DNA of 64,000 nt, taken from the NCBI RefSeq assembly GCF_023373525.1, contig NZ_CP097218.1, positions 310,001-374,000 on the forward strand, in the 5' to 3' direction. The translations under genes and the position numbers were made by a program. The notes below the pieces were generated by a model. It was given only the letters and a program-made list of their open reading frames with translations, was not told the origin of the DNA and made no database searches. The DNA comes from Brachybacterium kimchii. GTDB taxonomy: Bacteria > Actinomycetota > Actinomycetes > Actinomycetales > Dermabacteraceae. Of this stretch, positions 25,844 to 35,079 are shown in pieces; the first letter of the stretch is position 1, and the number at the start of each line of letters is the position of its first letter.

Positions 25844-27172
25844 TCAGCCCCTGTCGGAGGGCGCGTCGTGGGTCGAGGCGGACCCGTCGCCGAGCACGAG
25901 CCGGGGCACGCCCTGCCAGTTCTCGGCCGTGGTGATGTCGCGACCGTCGACGACCAGGCGCACGCCCGGGACGTCGCCCGCGGCCAGCTCCCGGTACTCC
26001 GGGTGGTTGGTCTGCACGATCACCAGGTCCGCGTCCTCGCCCCGGTGCCAGGCGGCCCAGCCGAAGGAGGAGAGCTCCTCGTCGGAGTAGAACGGGTCCT
26101 GCACGCTCACCTGCGCGCCGCGGCGCTGCAGCTCCGCGACCACCGGGAAGACGCCCGAGAACGCGGTCTCCTTGACGCCCGCCCGGTAGGACGCGCCGAG
26201 CACCACGGCGCGCAGACCCGCGAGCGATCCGAGCAGCTCCTCCGCGCGCTGCACGAGGCGCGCCGGCACGGAGGCGTTCAGGGCGCGGGCCGTGCGCACG
26301 GTCTCGGCATGAGGATCGGTCGAGAGGTACAGCCGCGGGTAGACGGGGATGCAGTGCCCGCCCACGGCGATGCCGGGCTGGTGGATGTGCGAGTAGGGCT
26401 GGGAGTTGGAGGCCTCGATCACCTTGTAGACGTCGATGCCGTTGTCCTGGGCGAACAGGGCGAACTCGTTGGCCAGCGCGATGTTCACGTCGCGGTAGGT
26501 GGTCTCGGCGAGCTTCGCGAGCTCTGCCGCCTCGGGGGAGCCGAGGTCCCACACGCCGTTGGGTCGGGCGAGGTCGGGGCGCTCGTCGAAGGTGAGCATC
26601 GACTCGTAGAACTCCCGCGCACGGCGCGTGCCCTCGTCGTCGATCGCGCCGATCAGCTTCGGGTACTTGCGCAGGTCCGCGAACACGCGCCCGGTGAGCA
26701 CGCGCTCGGGGGAGAAGACCATGAAGAAGTCCTCGCCCTGGGTGAGGCCGGAGATCTCCTCGATCATCGGGGTGAAGCGGCCGCGCAGCGTCCCCACCGG
26801 AAGGGTGGTCTCGTAGATGACGGTGGTGCCGGGGGTGAGGTGCCGGGCCAGGGAGCGGGTCGCGTCGTCCATCCAGCCGAAGTCCGGCTCGGAGGTCTCC
26901 TCGTCCACGAACAGCGGGACCACGAGCACCACCGTGTCGGCCTGGGGGATCGCCTCGGCGTAGTCGGTGGTCGCGCGCAGGCGCCCGGAGGGGACGAGCT
27001 CGGCGAGCTTCTCGGCGAGATGCGCCTCGCCGGGGAAGGGCTCGCGGGCCGCGTTGATCGCCTCGACCTGGCGCGGGTTCACGTCGACGCCCACCACCTG
27101 GCTCCCGGCCTCGGCGAACTGCACGGCGAGCGGCAGCCCGATCTTCCCGAGAGCGACGACGGCTGTGTTCAC
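25844..27172 (-). CDS. UDP-N-acetyl-glucosamine/mannosamine 6-dehydrogenase
   Basis: NAD-dependent nucleotide-sugar dehydrogenase of 442 residues that oxidises C6 twice to give a UDP-hexosaminuronic acid. The N-terminus VVALGKIGLPLAVQFAEAG is a slightly altered dinucleotide motif. The active site C274 is in AVGGHCIPVYPRLYL, and the central lysine-bearing helix is in LAKLAETTYRDVNIALANEF. The start is GTG 27172; GGAGG lies 13 nt upstream, which is rather far. It is first in a minus-strand operon with DUF2304, DUF6541 and an acyltransferase. It could feed UDP-GlcNAcA to the WlbA-C homologues, or make UDP-ManNAcA from the WecB product. Confidence 0.88.
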   Translation of the reverse strand: MNTAVVALGKIGLPLAVQFAEAGSQVVGVDVNPRQVEAINAAREPFPGEAHLAEKLAELVPSGRLRATTDYAEAIPQADTVVLVVPLFVDEETSEPDFGWMDDATRSLARHLTPGTTVIYETTLPVGTLRGRFTPMIEEISGLTQGEDFFMVFSPERVLTGRVFADLRKYPKLIGAIDDEGTRRAREFYESMLTFDERPDLARPNGVWDLGSPEAAELAKLAETTYRDVNIALANEFALFAQDNGIDVYKVIEASNSQPYSHIHQPGIAVGGHCIPVYPRLYLSTDPHAETVRTARALNASVPARLVQRAEELLGSLAGLRAVVLGASYRAGVKETAFSGVFPVVAELQRRGAQVSVQDPFYSDEELSSFGWAAWHRGEDADLVIVQTNHPEYRELAAGDVPGVRLVVDGRDITTAENWQGVPRLVLGDGSASTHDAPSDRG

Positions 27173-27273
27173 CGGTACCTGCTTCCTCCCGCATGCGGGC
27201 CTGCGGATGTGACGTGCTGTGTGGGCGGGGCGCGCCCGGCGCGCGGGCGCGGGATCGTCCCCGGTGGACAGGG

Positions 27274-27279
27274 TATCGT
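27274..27279 (+). promoter_or_regulatory. Putative -10 element for the DPM-like GT2 gene
   Basis: TATCGT in the 155-bp divergent gap between the dehydrogenase (minus) and GT2 (plus) genes. It leaves a leader of about 42 nt that carries GGGAGGAAG before ATG 27328. No -35 match. Confidence 0.35.
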
Positions 27280-27327
27280 CCTGGGCCTGAGCGCACCCAG
27301 CGCGGACGTCGTCCCGGGAGGAAGTGG

Positions 27328-28038
27328 ATGAGCGAGTCCCCCGACGGGACCGTCGAGCAGGCGGACCCGGGCGTCACCTCGACGTGGTTCGTCATCCCAC
27401 TGTTCAACGAGGCCCAGGTCATCGGCGACGTCGTCACCGAGCTGCGCCGCCGCTATCCGCTCGTGGTCTGCGTGGACGACGGCAGCCGCGACGGCTCCGC
27501 GGAGATCGCGGCCGAGGCCGGGGCCGCCGTGGTGCGCCACCCCTTCAACATGGGCCAGGGCGCCGCCCTCAAGACCGGCATCGACTATGCGCTGCGCGAT
27601 CCCGCGATGCGCCAGGTCGTGACGTTCGACGCCGACGGCCAGCACCAGGTCGACGACGCCGCGGCGATGATCGGCCTGCGCGAGCGCGAGGACGTGGACC
27701 TCGTGCTGGGGTCCCGCTTCCTCGACCAGCGCACGCGCCCGGGCCTGCTCAAGCGCCTCGTGCTGCGGGCGGCCGTGCGCTACACGAACCTCACCACCGG
27801 GGTGAAGCTCACCGACGCCCACAACGGTCTGCGCGTGATCGGCCGCGGCGCCTGCCGCCGCATCACCATCGAGCAGAACCGGATGGCGCACGCCTCCGAG
27901 ATCGTCGAGGAGATCGGGAGGCTGCGCCTGAGCGTGCGCGAGCACCCGGTGCATATCCTCTACACCGACTACTCGAAGCAGAAGGGCCAGTCGATGCTCA
28001 ACTCGGTGAACATCGTCATCGACATGCTCTTCCGCTGA
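27328..28038 (+). CDS. GT2 glycosyltransferase, polyprenyl-phosphate sugar synthase-like
   Basis: Predicted GT-A enzyme of 236 residues that would transfer a sugar from a nucleotide donor to polyprenyl phosphate. Motifs are FVIPLFNEAQVIGDVV, VVCVDDGSRDGSAEIA, HPFNMGQGAALKTGI, and the DxD-type TFDADGQHQVDD. The C-terminus carries no membrane segment, as in soluble DPM1-like enzymes that work with a partner such as DUF2304. ATG 27328 was chosen for its GGGAGGAAG site; the frame is open upstream but without similarity. The protein ends 24 bp before the convergent LCP gene. It likely supplies the DUF6541 proteins. Confidence 0.85.
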   Translation: MSESPDGTVEQADPGVTSTWFVIPLFNEAQVIGDVVTELRRRYPLVVCVDDGSRDGSAEIAAEAGAAVVRHPFNMGQGAALKTGIDYALRDPAMRQVVTFDADGQHQVDDAAAMIGLREREDVDLVLGSRFLDQRTRPGLLKRLVLRAAVRYTNLTTGVKLTDAHNGLRVIGRGACRRITIEQNRMAHASEIVEEIGRLRLSVREHPVHILYTDYSKQKGQSMLNSVNIVIDMLFR

Positions 28039-28062
28039 CCCCCGGCCCCCGCCCTGCCCCGC

Positions 28063-29442
28063 TCAGTCCCCGGACTTCGCGGTCGCCGTGCCGTCCGCGA
28101 CCGAGGAGAAGAACTGCTTGGTCTCGGTCTCATCGGTGAGGATCGCGACGCCCGAGTTGTTCGTCTGGTAGCTCTCGGTGACGATCGGGATCGACAGGTT
28201 GGTGCCGTCCTTCATCGAGCGGCGCATGGCCAGTCCCGCCCGTCCGAGGTCCACGAGGCCCGTGTGGTCGTCGGTGAGCAGGGCGCCCGAGCCGGCGCCG
28301 GCGAGCTTCGCCTGGGCGAAGGGGTTCAAAAGCACCGCCGGCGAGGTCACGCGGTCCATGAGGGCGGCGACGAACTGCTGCTGGCGGGCCTGGCGTCCGA
28401 TGTCGGCCGTGGGGTCGAAGTAGCGGGCCCTCACGAAGGCGAGCGCCTGCTCCCCGCCCACGTCGTGGCAGCCCTTGGCCATCTTCAGCCCGGACTTCTC
28501 GTCGTCCACGTCCTTGTCGATGCACAGGTTCACGTGCCCCACGGCGTCCACGGTGTCGGTGACGCCGTCGAAGCCGACCTCGACGTAGTGGTCGATGGTC
28601 ATCCCCGTGAACTCCTCCACGGTCTTGACCATGAGCTGCGGACCGCCGAAGGAGTAGGCGGCGTTGAGCTTGTACTTCCCGTGCCCGGGGATGTCCACGA
28701 GGGTGTCGCGGGGCAGGGAGACCAGGTAGGACTTCCCGTTGGCGGCGCGGTGCAGGAGCATCATCGTGTCGGCGCGCCCGCCCTGGGTGCCGTCGTCGGC
28801 GACGCTCTTGCCGCCGCGGGCGTCCGAGCCCGCGATGAGGTACGTCGTGCCCGGGGTGTCCGCCGCGCCCGAGAGCGCGTCGACGTGCTCGATCCGCGAG
28901 TTCGCCCAGAGGGCGAGGCCGGCGCCCCAGCCCAGCACGATCACGAGCACGAGGGCGACGAGGGTCATGCCCAGCCGCATCGGCCGGGGGACGCGGGAGC
29001 GCCGACGGGGGCCTCCCGGTCGCTGCGGACCGCCGGGCTGGTCCGGTCCCTGGGGGCCCGACGGCGGGACGGCCGCGCCGGCGCCCGCGGCGCCTGCGCC
29101 CTCGTGGTGGTGCACCGGGGCGCCCTGGCGGGAGGACGGACGGGACGGGGAGGCGGGGGAGGAGCCCTGCTGCCCGGACGGGCCCTGCGGCGCCCTCTCG
29201 CCCGCCGGGAGGGCGCGCGTGGGCTGCTCGGGCTGCCGGGTGCGTCCGCCCGAGGCGGGGCCGACGGCCTGGACGCTGCTGCCGGCCCGGGCCCGCGAGC
29301 GCGGGGTGGGGCGGCGCGGTGCGCCCGGTCGCGGTGTGCGAGGGCGCGCGGATCCGCCGCGGGCGGGATCAGCGCGAGGGGCCTCCTCGAACGGGTCCTC
29401 CTGGTCGGAGGGGCGTGCCGAGCGTTCGTCCCGGTCGTCCAC
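28063..29442 (-). CDS. LytR-CpsA-Psr family glycopolymer ligase
   Basis: Membrane-anchored phosphotransferase of 459 residues, expected to attach lipid-linked wall polysaccharide to peptidoglycan outside the membrane. The first 154 residues form a proline-, arginine- and glutamine-rich cytoplasmic region of low complexity, one membrane segment lies at about 157-180, and the LCP domain follows with YLIAGSDARGG, GGRADTMMLLH and SLPRDTLVDIPGHGKYKLN, which hold the conserved Arg/Asp residues. FVRARYFDPTADIGRQARQQ is also typical. GTG 29442 follows AAGGA; the frame extends much further upstream over the glfT1 gene and is a shadow. Mycobacterial homologues attach arabinogalactan, fitting the adjacent galactan genes. 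Confidence 0.88.
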   Translation of the reverse strand: MDDRDERSARPSDQEDPFEEAPRADPARGGSARPRTPRPGAPRRPTPRSRARAGSSVQAVGPASGGRTRQPEQPTRALPAGERAPQGPSGQQGSSPASPSRPSSRQGAPVHHHEGAGAAGAGAAVPPSGPQGPDQPGGPQRPGGPRRRSRVPRPMRLGMTLVALVLVIVLGWGAGLALWANSRIEHVDALSGAADTPGTTYLIAGSDARGGKSVADDGTQGGRADTMMLLHRAANGKSYLVSLPRDTLVDIPGHGKYKLNAAYSFGGPQLMVKTVEEFTGMTIDHYVEVGFDGVTDTVDAVGHVNLCIDKDVDDEKSGLKMAKGCHDVGGEQALAFVRARYFDPTADIGRQARQQQFVAALMDRVTSPAVLLNPFAQAKLAGAGSGALLTDDHTGLVDLGRAGLAMRRSMKDGTNLSIPIVTESYQTNNSGVAILTDETETKQFFSSVADGTATAKSGD

Positions 29443-29504
29443 GGGCAGGGTCCTTCCGTCGTGTGCGCCGACGAGGGGAAGCGGGGTCGGCGCGCGTGCC
29501 CGAC

Positions 29505-29510
29505 AGACTA
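29505..29510 (-). promoter_or_regulatory. Putative -10 element for the LCP ligase gene
   Basis: TAGTCT on the minus strand, 62 nt before the GTG start at 29442, giving a leader of about 55 nt. It shares a 232-bp divergent region with glfT1. Confidence 0.4.
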
Positions 29511-29607
29511 GCCCCGGGATCTCCGAGCGCCCAGCGGCTGCGCGGCGCGGACGTGACGTGTTCGCGGCGCGCGGGCGGACGGCTGGGTGAACACGGGGAG
29601 CTCTCCG

Positions 29608-29613
29608 TAGACT
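29608..29613 (+). promoter_or_regulatory. Putative -10 element for glfT1
   Basis: TAGACT, about 61 nt before the GTG start at 29675. GTGAAC at 29587-29592 lies 15 nt upstream and could act as a weak -35. GTGAAC is part of the 10-mer GGGTGAACAC that is also found before glf. Confidence 0.4.
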
Positions 29614-29674
29614 TCGACGCACGCGGAGGCGCCCCCGTGACCTGCCCTTCGCCCGCAGACCCGGAGGAGACCCC

Positions 29675-30652
29675 GTGCAGGACGCCCCCATCACGCGAGA
29701 TGCCGCGAACGGCGGTGTGAGAGTCGTCGCGGTCGTCGTCACGTACAACCGCGCAGCACTGCTCGAGTCCTGCCTCGATGCCCTCGCGGCGCAGGACCGT
29801 CGGCCCGACGCGGTCGTGGTCGTGGACAACGCCTCGACCGACGCCTCGGGGAGCGTGGCAGACGCCCACCCGATCGGGGCCGATGTGGTGCACCTGCACG
29901 AGAACGTCGGCGGCGCGGGCGGCTTCGCGACCGGCATCGCCCGCGCGCTCGAGGAGCACCGCGCCGACTGGGTGTGGCTCATGGACGACGACACCATCCC
30001 GCGGCCGGCCGCCCTGGCCGCCCTCACGGACGCGATCGACGCCTCCCCGGCGCGCCTGTCCGTGCTCAGCTCGCGGGCCGTGTGGACCGACGGGCGGGCC
30101 CACCCCATGAACCTGCCGCGACTGCGCGTGGGCGCGAGCGCGCAGGAGCGGGCCGACGCGCAGGCCGCCGGCGGGTACCCGATCCGCACCGCGAGCTACG
30201 TCTCCGTGCTGCTGCGGGCCGATGACGTGCGCCGCCTGGGCCTCCCCAACGCCGACTACTTCATCTGGTCCGACGACTTCGAGCACACGGGCCGCCTGCT
30301 GCGCCGCGGGCGCGGCATCCACGTGCCCGGCTCCGTCGTCGAGCACCGCACGAAGGTCTTCGCCAACGCCCAGGCCTCGCCGGGCGACCGCTTCTACTAC
30401 GACGTCCGCAACCGCCTCTGGGCGCTCACCCGCACCCGGTCGTTCACCCTCTGGGAGCGCGCGATGTACGGCGGCAGCACCGTGCGCGGATGGCTGCGCC
30501 AGCTCGTGCGCCACCCCGAGCTCGCGCGCGTCGGCGCACGAGGTCTGCGCGACGCCCTGCGCGGCGGACCCCGACCCGGTGCACAGGTCCTGGACCAGGA
30601 CCCCGGGGCGGCCTCCTCGATCACCCGCGTGGAGAGGTCCGCCGGGCGATGA
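29675..30652 (+). CDS. glfT1: GT2 galactofuranosyltransferase, GlfT1-like
   Basis: Predicted UDP-galactofuranosyl transferase that starts a galactan chain on the lipid-linked linker. The 325 residues have the GT-A nucleotide-binding part VVAVVVTYNRAALLESCLDA, VVVVDNASTDASG and NVGGAGGFATGI, the metal motif D104-D106 in WLMDDDTIPR, and a catalytic-base type segment W198-D201 in YFIWSDDFEHTGRLL. A C-terminal helical region of about 90 residues follows. GTG 29675 has GGAGGAGA as its ribosome binding site. Overlap with the next GT2 (ATGA) and proximity to glf and glfT2 support the galactan assignment; linker identity is unknown. Confidence 0.84.
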   Translation: MQDAPITRDAANGGVRVVAVVVTYNRAALLESCLDALAAQDRRPDAVVVVDNASTDASGSVADAHPIGADVVHLHENVGGAGGFATGIARALEEHRADWVWLMDDDTIPRPAALAALTDAIDASPARLSVLSSRAVWTDGRAHPMNLPRLRVGASAQERADAQAAGGYPIRTASYVSVLLRADDVRRLGLPNADYFIWSDDFEHTGRLLRRGRGIHVPGSVVEHRTKVFANAQASPGDRFYYDVRNRLWALTRTRSFTLWERAMYGGSTVRGWLRQLVRHPELARVGARGLRDALRGGPRPGAQVLDQDPGAASSITRVERSAGR

Positions 30653-31527
30653 GTGCGCTCACCCCGTCGGACCGGCCCGTCCCGTCGGACCCGCCCGTCG
30701 CCCACGACGTCACGGTGCTCATGCCCGTGTGGCGCGGCGACAGGGCCGATCGGTTCCAGGCGGCCGTCGCCTCCGCGACCACGCGGCAGACCCTCGCGCC
30801 GGCCGAGCTGCTGCTGAGCATCGACGGGCCGCTGACCCCCGAGCTCGACGCGGTCGTCGCCGCGATCGAGGCCGGCGAGCACGGTCCCGCCCGGGTGCTG
30901 CGCGCAGAGGCCCACCAGGGCCTCGCCCTCACCCTCCAGCGCGGGCTCGAGGCCGCGACCACGACCCTCGTGGCACGCGCCGACGCCGACGACCTCTGCC
31001 GTCCCGATCGCCTCGCCCTGCAGGTCGGAGCGATGCAGGACGGCGGCCTCGACCTGCTCAGCGGCACCCTCCAGGAGTTCTCCGACGCGGTGCCCGTCGG
31101 CACCGGCCCCCTGCGCACACGGCCGCTCGCGCACGCCGAGATCCTCGCCTACCTCCCGCGCCACAGCCCCTTCCAGCACCCGGCGGTGATGATGCGCCGC
31201 GACACGGCGCTCGCCGTCGGCGGCTACCTGGAGCTCGACCACCTCGAGGACTACTGGCTGTGGGAGCGCATGCTGCTGGGCGGCGCGCGCAGCGCGAACC
31301 TCCTCGAGGTGCTCGTGGACTACCGGGTCGACGAGGACCTCTTCGCCCGCCGCGGCGGCGCCCGCATGTTCCGCTCGGACCTGCGCCTGCAGCGGACCTT
31401 CCTGCGCGACGGCGTCACCACGCCCGCCGGGGCGGCCGCGAACCTCGCACGCCGCGCCGCCTACCGCTTCGCGCCCGGCTGGCTGCGCCGTCTGGGGTAC
31501 CGCCTGCTCGTCGAGCGGATGCGCTGA
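30649..31527 (+). CDS. GT2 family glycosyltransferase
   Basis: Predicted GT-A transferase of 292 residues with VTVLMPVWRGDRADRFQAAV, LLLSIDGPLTPELDAVV and the acidic motif in VARADADDLCRPDRL. HSPFQHPAVMMRRDTALAVG and YWLWERMLLGG are typical of GT2 enzymes that add one sugar to a growing polysaccharide. It is coupled to glfT1 by ATGA overlap and followed by a 192-bp gap before glf. Its sugar is unknown; position suggests a step in galactan or linker assembly. Confidence 0.8.
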   Translation: MSALTPSDRPVPSDPPVAHDVTVLMPVWRGDRADRFQAAVASATTRQTLAPAELLLSIDGPLTPELDAVVAAIEAGEHGPARVLRAEAHQGLALTLQRGLEAATTTLVARADADDLCRPDRLALQVGAMQDGGLDLLSGTLQEFSDAVPVGTGPLRTRPLAHAEILAYLPRHSPFQHPAVMMRRDTALAVGGYLELDHLEDYWLWERMLLGGARSANLLEVLVDYRVDEDLFARRGGARMFRSDLRLQRTFLRDGVTTPAGAAANLARRAAYRFAPGWLRRLGYRLLVERMR

Positions 31528-31541
31528 CGTGACCTGGGCCT

Positions 31542-31555
31542 CGTCGGGCCCGACG
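31542..31555. repeat. 14-bp perfect palindrome between the GT2 gene and glf
   Basis: CGTCGGG/CCCGACG, 15 bp after the GT2 stop codon and directly before the GGGTGAACAC 10-mer at 31558-31567. It could form a short hairpin at the end of the glfT1 transcript, but no T-tract follows, so terminator function is uncertain. Confidence 0.4.
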
Positions 31556-31596
31556 CCGGGTGAACACCGAGTGACATCGGATCGGCCGGGCGGTGA

Positions 31597-32880
<1,284 letters not shown>

Positions 32881-32924
32881 ACGATCAGCCGCGCCCTGAG
32901 CGGCCGGCCGGGAGGACCCCCACA

Positions 32925-35072
32925 GTGAGCATCACCAGCACCCCTGCGACAGCCATGCCCTCCTCCGCGGAGGCCGAGGACGCGAGCACCCCGTCGACCC
33001 CGCAGCGTGTGATCCAGCGGCTCATCATGCCGCTCGTGCCGACGCCGGACATCGTGCCCCTGTACGTCGAGGCCCACACGGCCCGCTCGGGCATCTCGAC
33101 GGCCTCGTTCGGGCTCGGCGGCGAGGAGGAGGAGACCCACGAGGCCTCCGCTCCGAGCGCGGACAACCTGACGACTGACGTCGACGAGCTCAGCGCGCGC
33201 CACAGCATCGAGGTGGGCCCGCACTCGGTGCGCTCCTTCGGCACCTACTTCAACGCCTTCCCGGCCGGCTACTGGCGGCGCTGGACGCCCGTGCGCTCCG
33301 TGCGGCTGACCGTGACCACCTCCGGCAGCGGCCAGGTCATCGTCTACCGCTCGAACGCGCGCGGAGCGATCCAGCGCCACGAGTTCCGCACCGTGCGCGA
33401 GAGCACGGAGTCGGTCTTCGAGCTGCCGCTCACGGCCTTCGGCGACGGCGGCTGGTACTGGTTCGACGTGATCGCGGGGGCCGACCCGGTCGCCGTCGTG
33501 AACGCCCAGTGGACGGCCGACGCCGACCTCGCCCGCACCGAGGGCACGTTCTCCATCGGCATGACCACGATGAACAAGGTCTCCTACTGCCTGGACAACA
33601 TCGGCCTGATCAGCCGTGACCAGGACCTGCGCGAGCGGCTGGACGTCATGTACGTCGTCGACCAGGGGTCCGACCGTCTCAGCGACCACGAGGAGCTCGC
33701 GCCGCTGCAGGCGGCCATGGGCGAGCAGCTGCAGCTCATCGAGCAGGGCAACATCGGCGGCTCCGGCGGCTTCTCGCGCGGCATGTACGAGGCGGCGACC
33801 AACGGACGCTCGACCTACGTCATCAACTGCGACGACGACATCGACATCGAGCCCGAGTCGCTGCTGCGCATGCTGACCTTCGCGGACTTCGCGACCACGC
33901 CCATGCTCGTGGGCGCCCACATGTTCGACCTCAACAACCGCTCGGTGCTGCACGCCTTCGGCGAGGGCGTCGACCCGTGGGCGATCCAGCCTCGCGTGGT
34001 CAGCCCCGGCGGACGCCTCGGACACGACTTCGGCTTCGAGCCGCTGCGCTCGACGCCGTGGCTGCACCGCCGCGCCGACGTCGACTACAACGGCTGGTGG
34101 ACCTGCCTGATCCCCACCGAGACCGTGCGCGCGATCGGCCTCAGCCTGCCGGTGTTCATCAAGTGGGACGACGCCGAGTACGGGCTCCGCGCGAAGGCCG
34201 CCGGCTACCCGACGGTGTCCCTGCCCGGCGCGGCGGTCTGGCACATCACCTGGACCGACAAGAGCGACGCCCTGGACTGGCAGGTCTACTTCCACGAGCG
34301 CAACCGCATCATCACCGCGCTGCTGCACTCGGTCTACGAGCGCGGCGGCCACGTGATCACCGAGTCGCAGAGCATCGACTTCAAGCACATGATCTCCATG
34401 CAGTACTTCACGGAGACCGCGCGGCTGATGGCGCAGGAGGACGTGCTGCGCGGGCCCGGCGGGCTGCACGACCAGATCGGGACCAAGCTCCCGGAGCTGC
34501 GCGCGATGGCCAAGCAGTACGACGACTCCGCGACGCTCACCGACGCCCAGCAGTTCCCGGCCGTGCGGATGGCGAAGCCGCCGCGCAAGGGTCGCGGGTT
34601 CGCGCCGCCGCGTCGTTCCCGGCTGCCGCTGTGGGCCGCGCGCACGATGGCCCGCCAGATGTTCGCCCCGCCGCGCGAGACCTCCCGTCTGCACCCGCAG
34701 GCCGAGATCCCGCACCTGGACGCGAAGTGGTGGACGCTCAGCCACTTCGACAGCGCCGTGGTCTCCAACGCCGACGGCACGAAGCTCGCCTGGTACAAGC
34801 GCCGGCCCGACCACGTGCGGGAGATGTTCACGCGCAGCCTCCGCACCCACGCGGATCTCTACCGCCACTGGAACGACCTGCGCCGCCAGTACCGCCGGGC
34901 CGCCGCGGAGCTCACCTCCTTCGAGGCCTGGGAGAGGACCTTCGCCGCGAACCCTGCTCCCGAGAGGAAGCAGGATGTGAAGGAGAAGGGCACCCAGAAG
35001 GATTCGGGCTCGACGGAGGGATCGACGCCCTCGCAGTCCGACGGCACGTCGGCGAGCGAGTCCGTCGCCTGA
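32925..35072 (+). CDS. glfT2: Galactofuranan polymerase, GlfT2-like
   Basis: Bifunctional galactofuranosyltransferase that builds alternating beta-1,5/1,6 galactan on a lipid carrier. The 715 residues have an N-terminal beta-rich domain (about 50-205), a GT-A core with D303-D305 in VINCDDDIDIEPE and the acidic pair D415/D416 in FIKWDDAEYGLRAKAAGYPT, and H440 in AAVWHITWTDK. These match the metal, base and histidine residues known from the mycobacterial enzyme. A C-terminal helical domain ends in a serine-rich, probably disordered tail (from about 685). GTG 32925 is favoured by GGGAGGA; an in-frame GTG at 32877 overlapping the glf stop has no such site. Convergent with the HNH gene, 7 bp apart. 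Confidence 0.92.
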   Translation: MSITSTPATAMPSSAEAEDASTPSTPQRVIQRLIMPLVPTPDIVPLYVEAHTARSGISTASFGLGGEEEETHEASAPSADNLTTDVDELSARHSIEVGPHSVRSFGTYFNAFPAGYWRRWTPVRSVRLTVTTSGSGQVIVYRSNARGAIQRHEFRTVRESTESVFELPLTAFGDGGWYWFDVIAGADPVAVVNAQWTADADLARTEGTFSIGMTTMNKVSYCLDNIGLISRDQDLRERLDVMYVVDQGSDRLSDHEELAPLQAAMGEQLQLIEQGNIGGSGGFSRGMYEAATNGRSTYVINCDDDIDIEPESLLRMLTFADFATTPMLVGAHMFDLNNRSVLHAFGEGVDPWAIQPRVVSPGGRLGHDFGFEPLRSTPWLHRRADVDYNGWWTCLIPTETVRAIGLSLPVFIKWDDAEYGLRAKAAGYPTVSLPGAAVWHITWTDKSDALDWQVYFHERNRIITALLHSVYERGGHVITESQSIDFKHMISMQYFTETARLMAQEDVLRGPGGLHDQIGTKLPELRAMAKQYDDSATLTDAQQFPAVRMAKPPRKGRGFAPPRRSRLPLWAARTMARQMFAPPRETSRLHPQAEIPHLDAKWWTLSHFDSAVVSNADGTKLAWYKRRPDHVREMFTRSLRTHADLYRHWNDLRRQYRRAAAELTSFEAWERTFAANPAPERKQDVKEKGTQKDSGSTEGSTPSQSDGTSASESVA

Positions 35073-35079
35073 GAGCCGC

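Noticed and set aside
29443-30189. N-terminal extension of the LCP gene over glfT1
   Set aside because: The extension overlaps a well-supported opposite gene, and GTG 29442 has a proper ribosome binding site and promoter.
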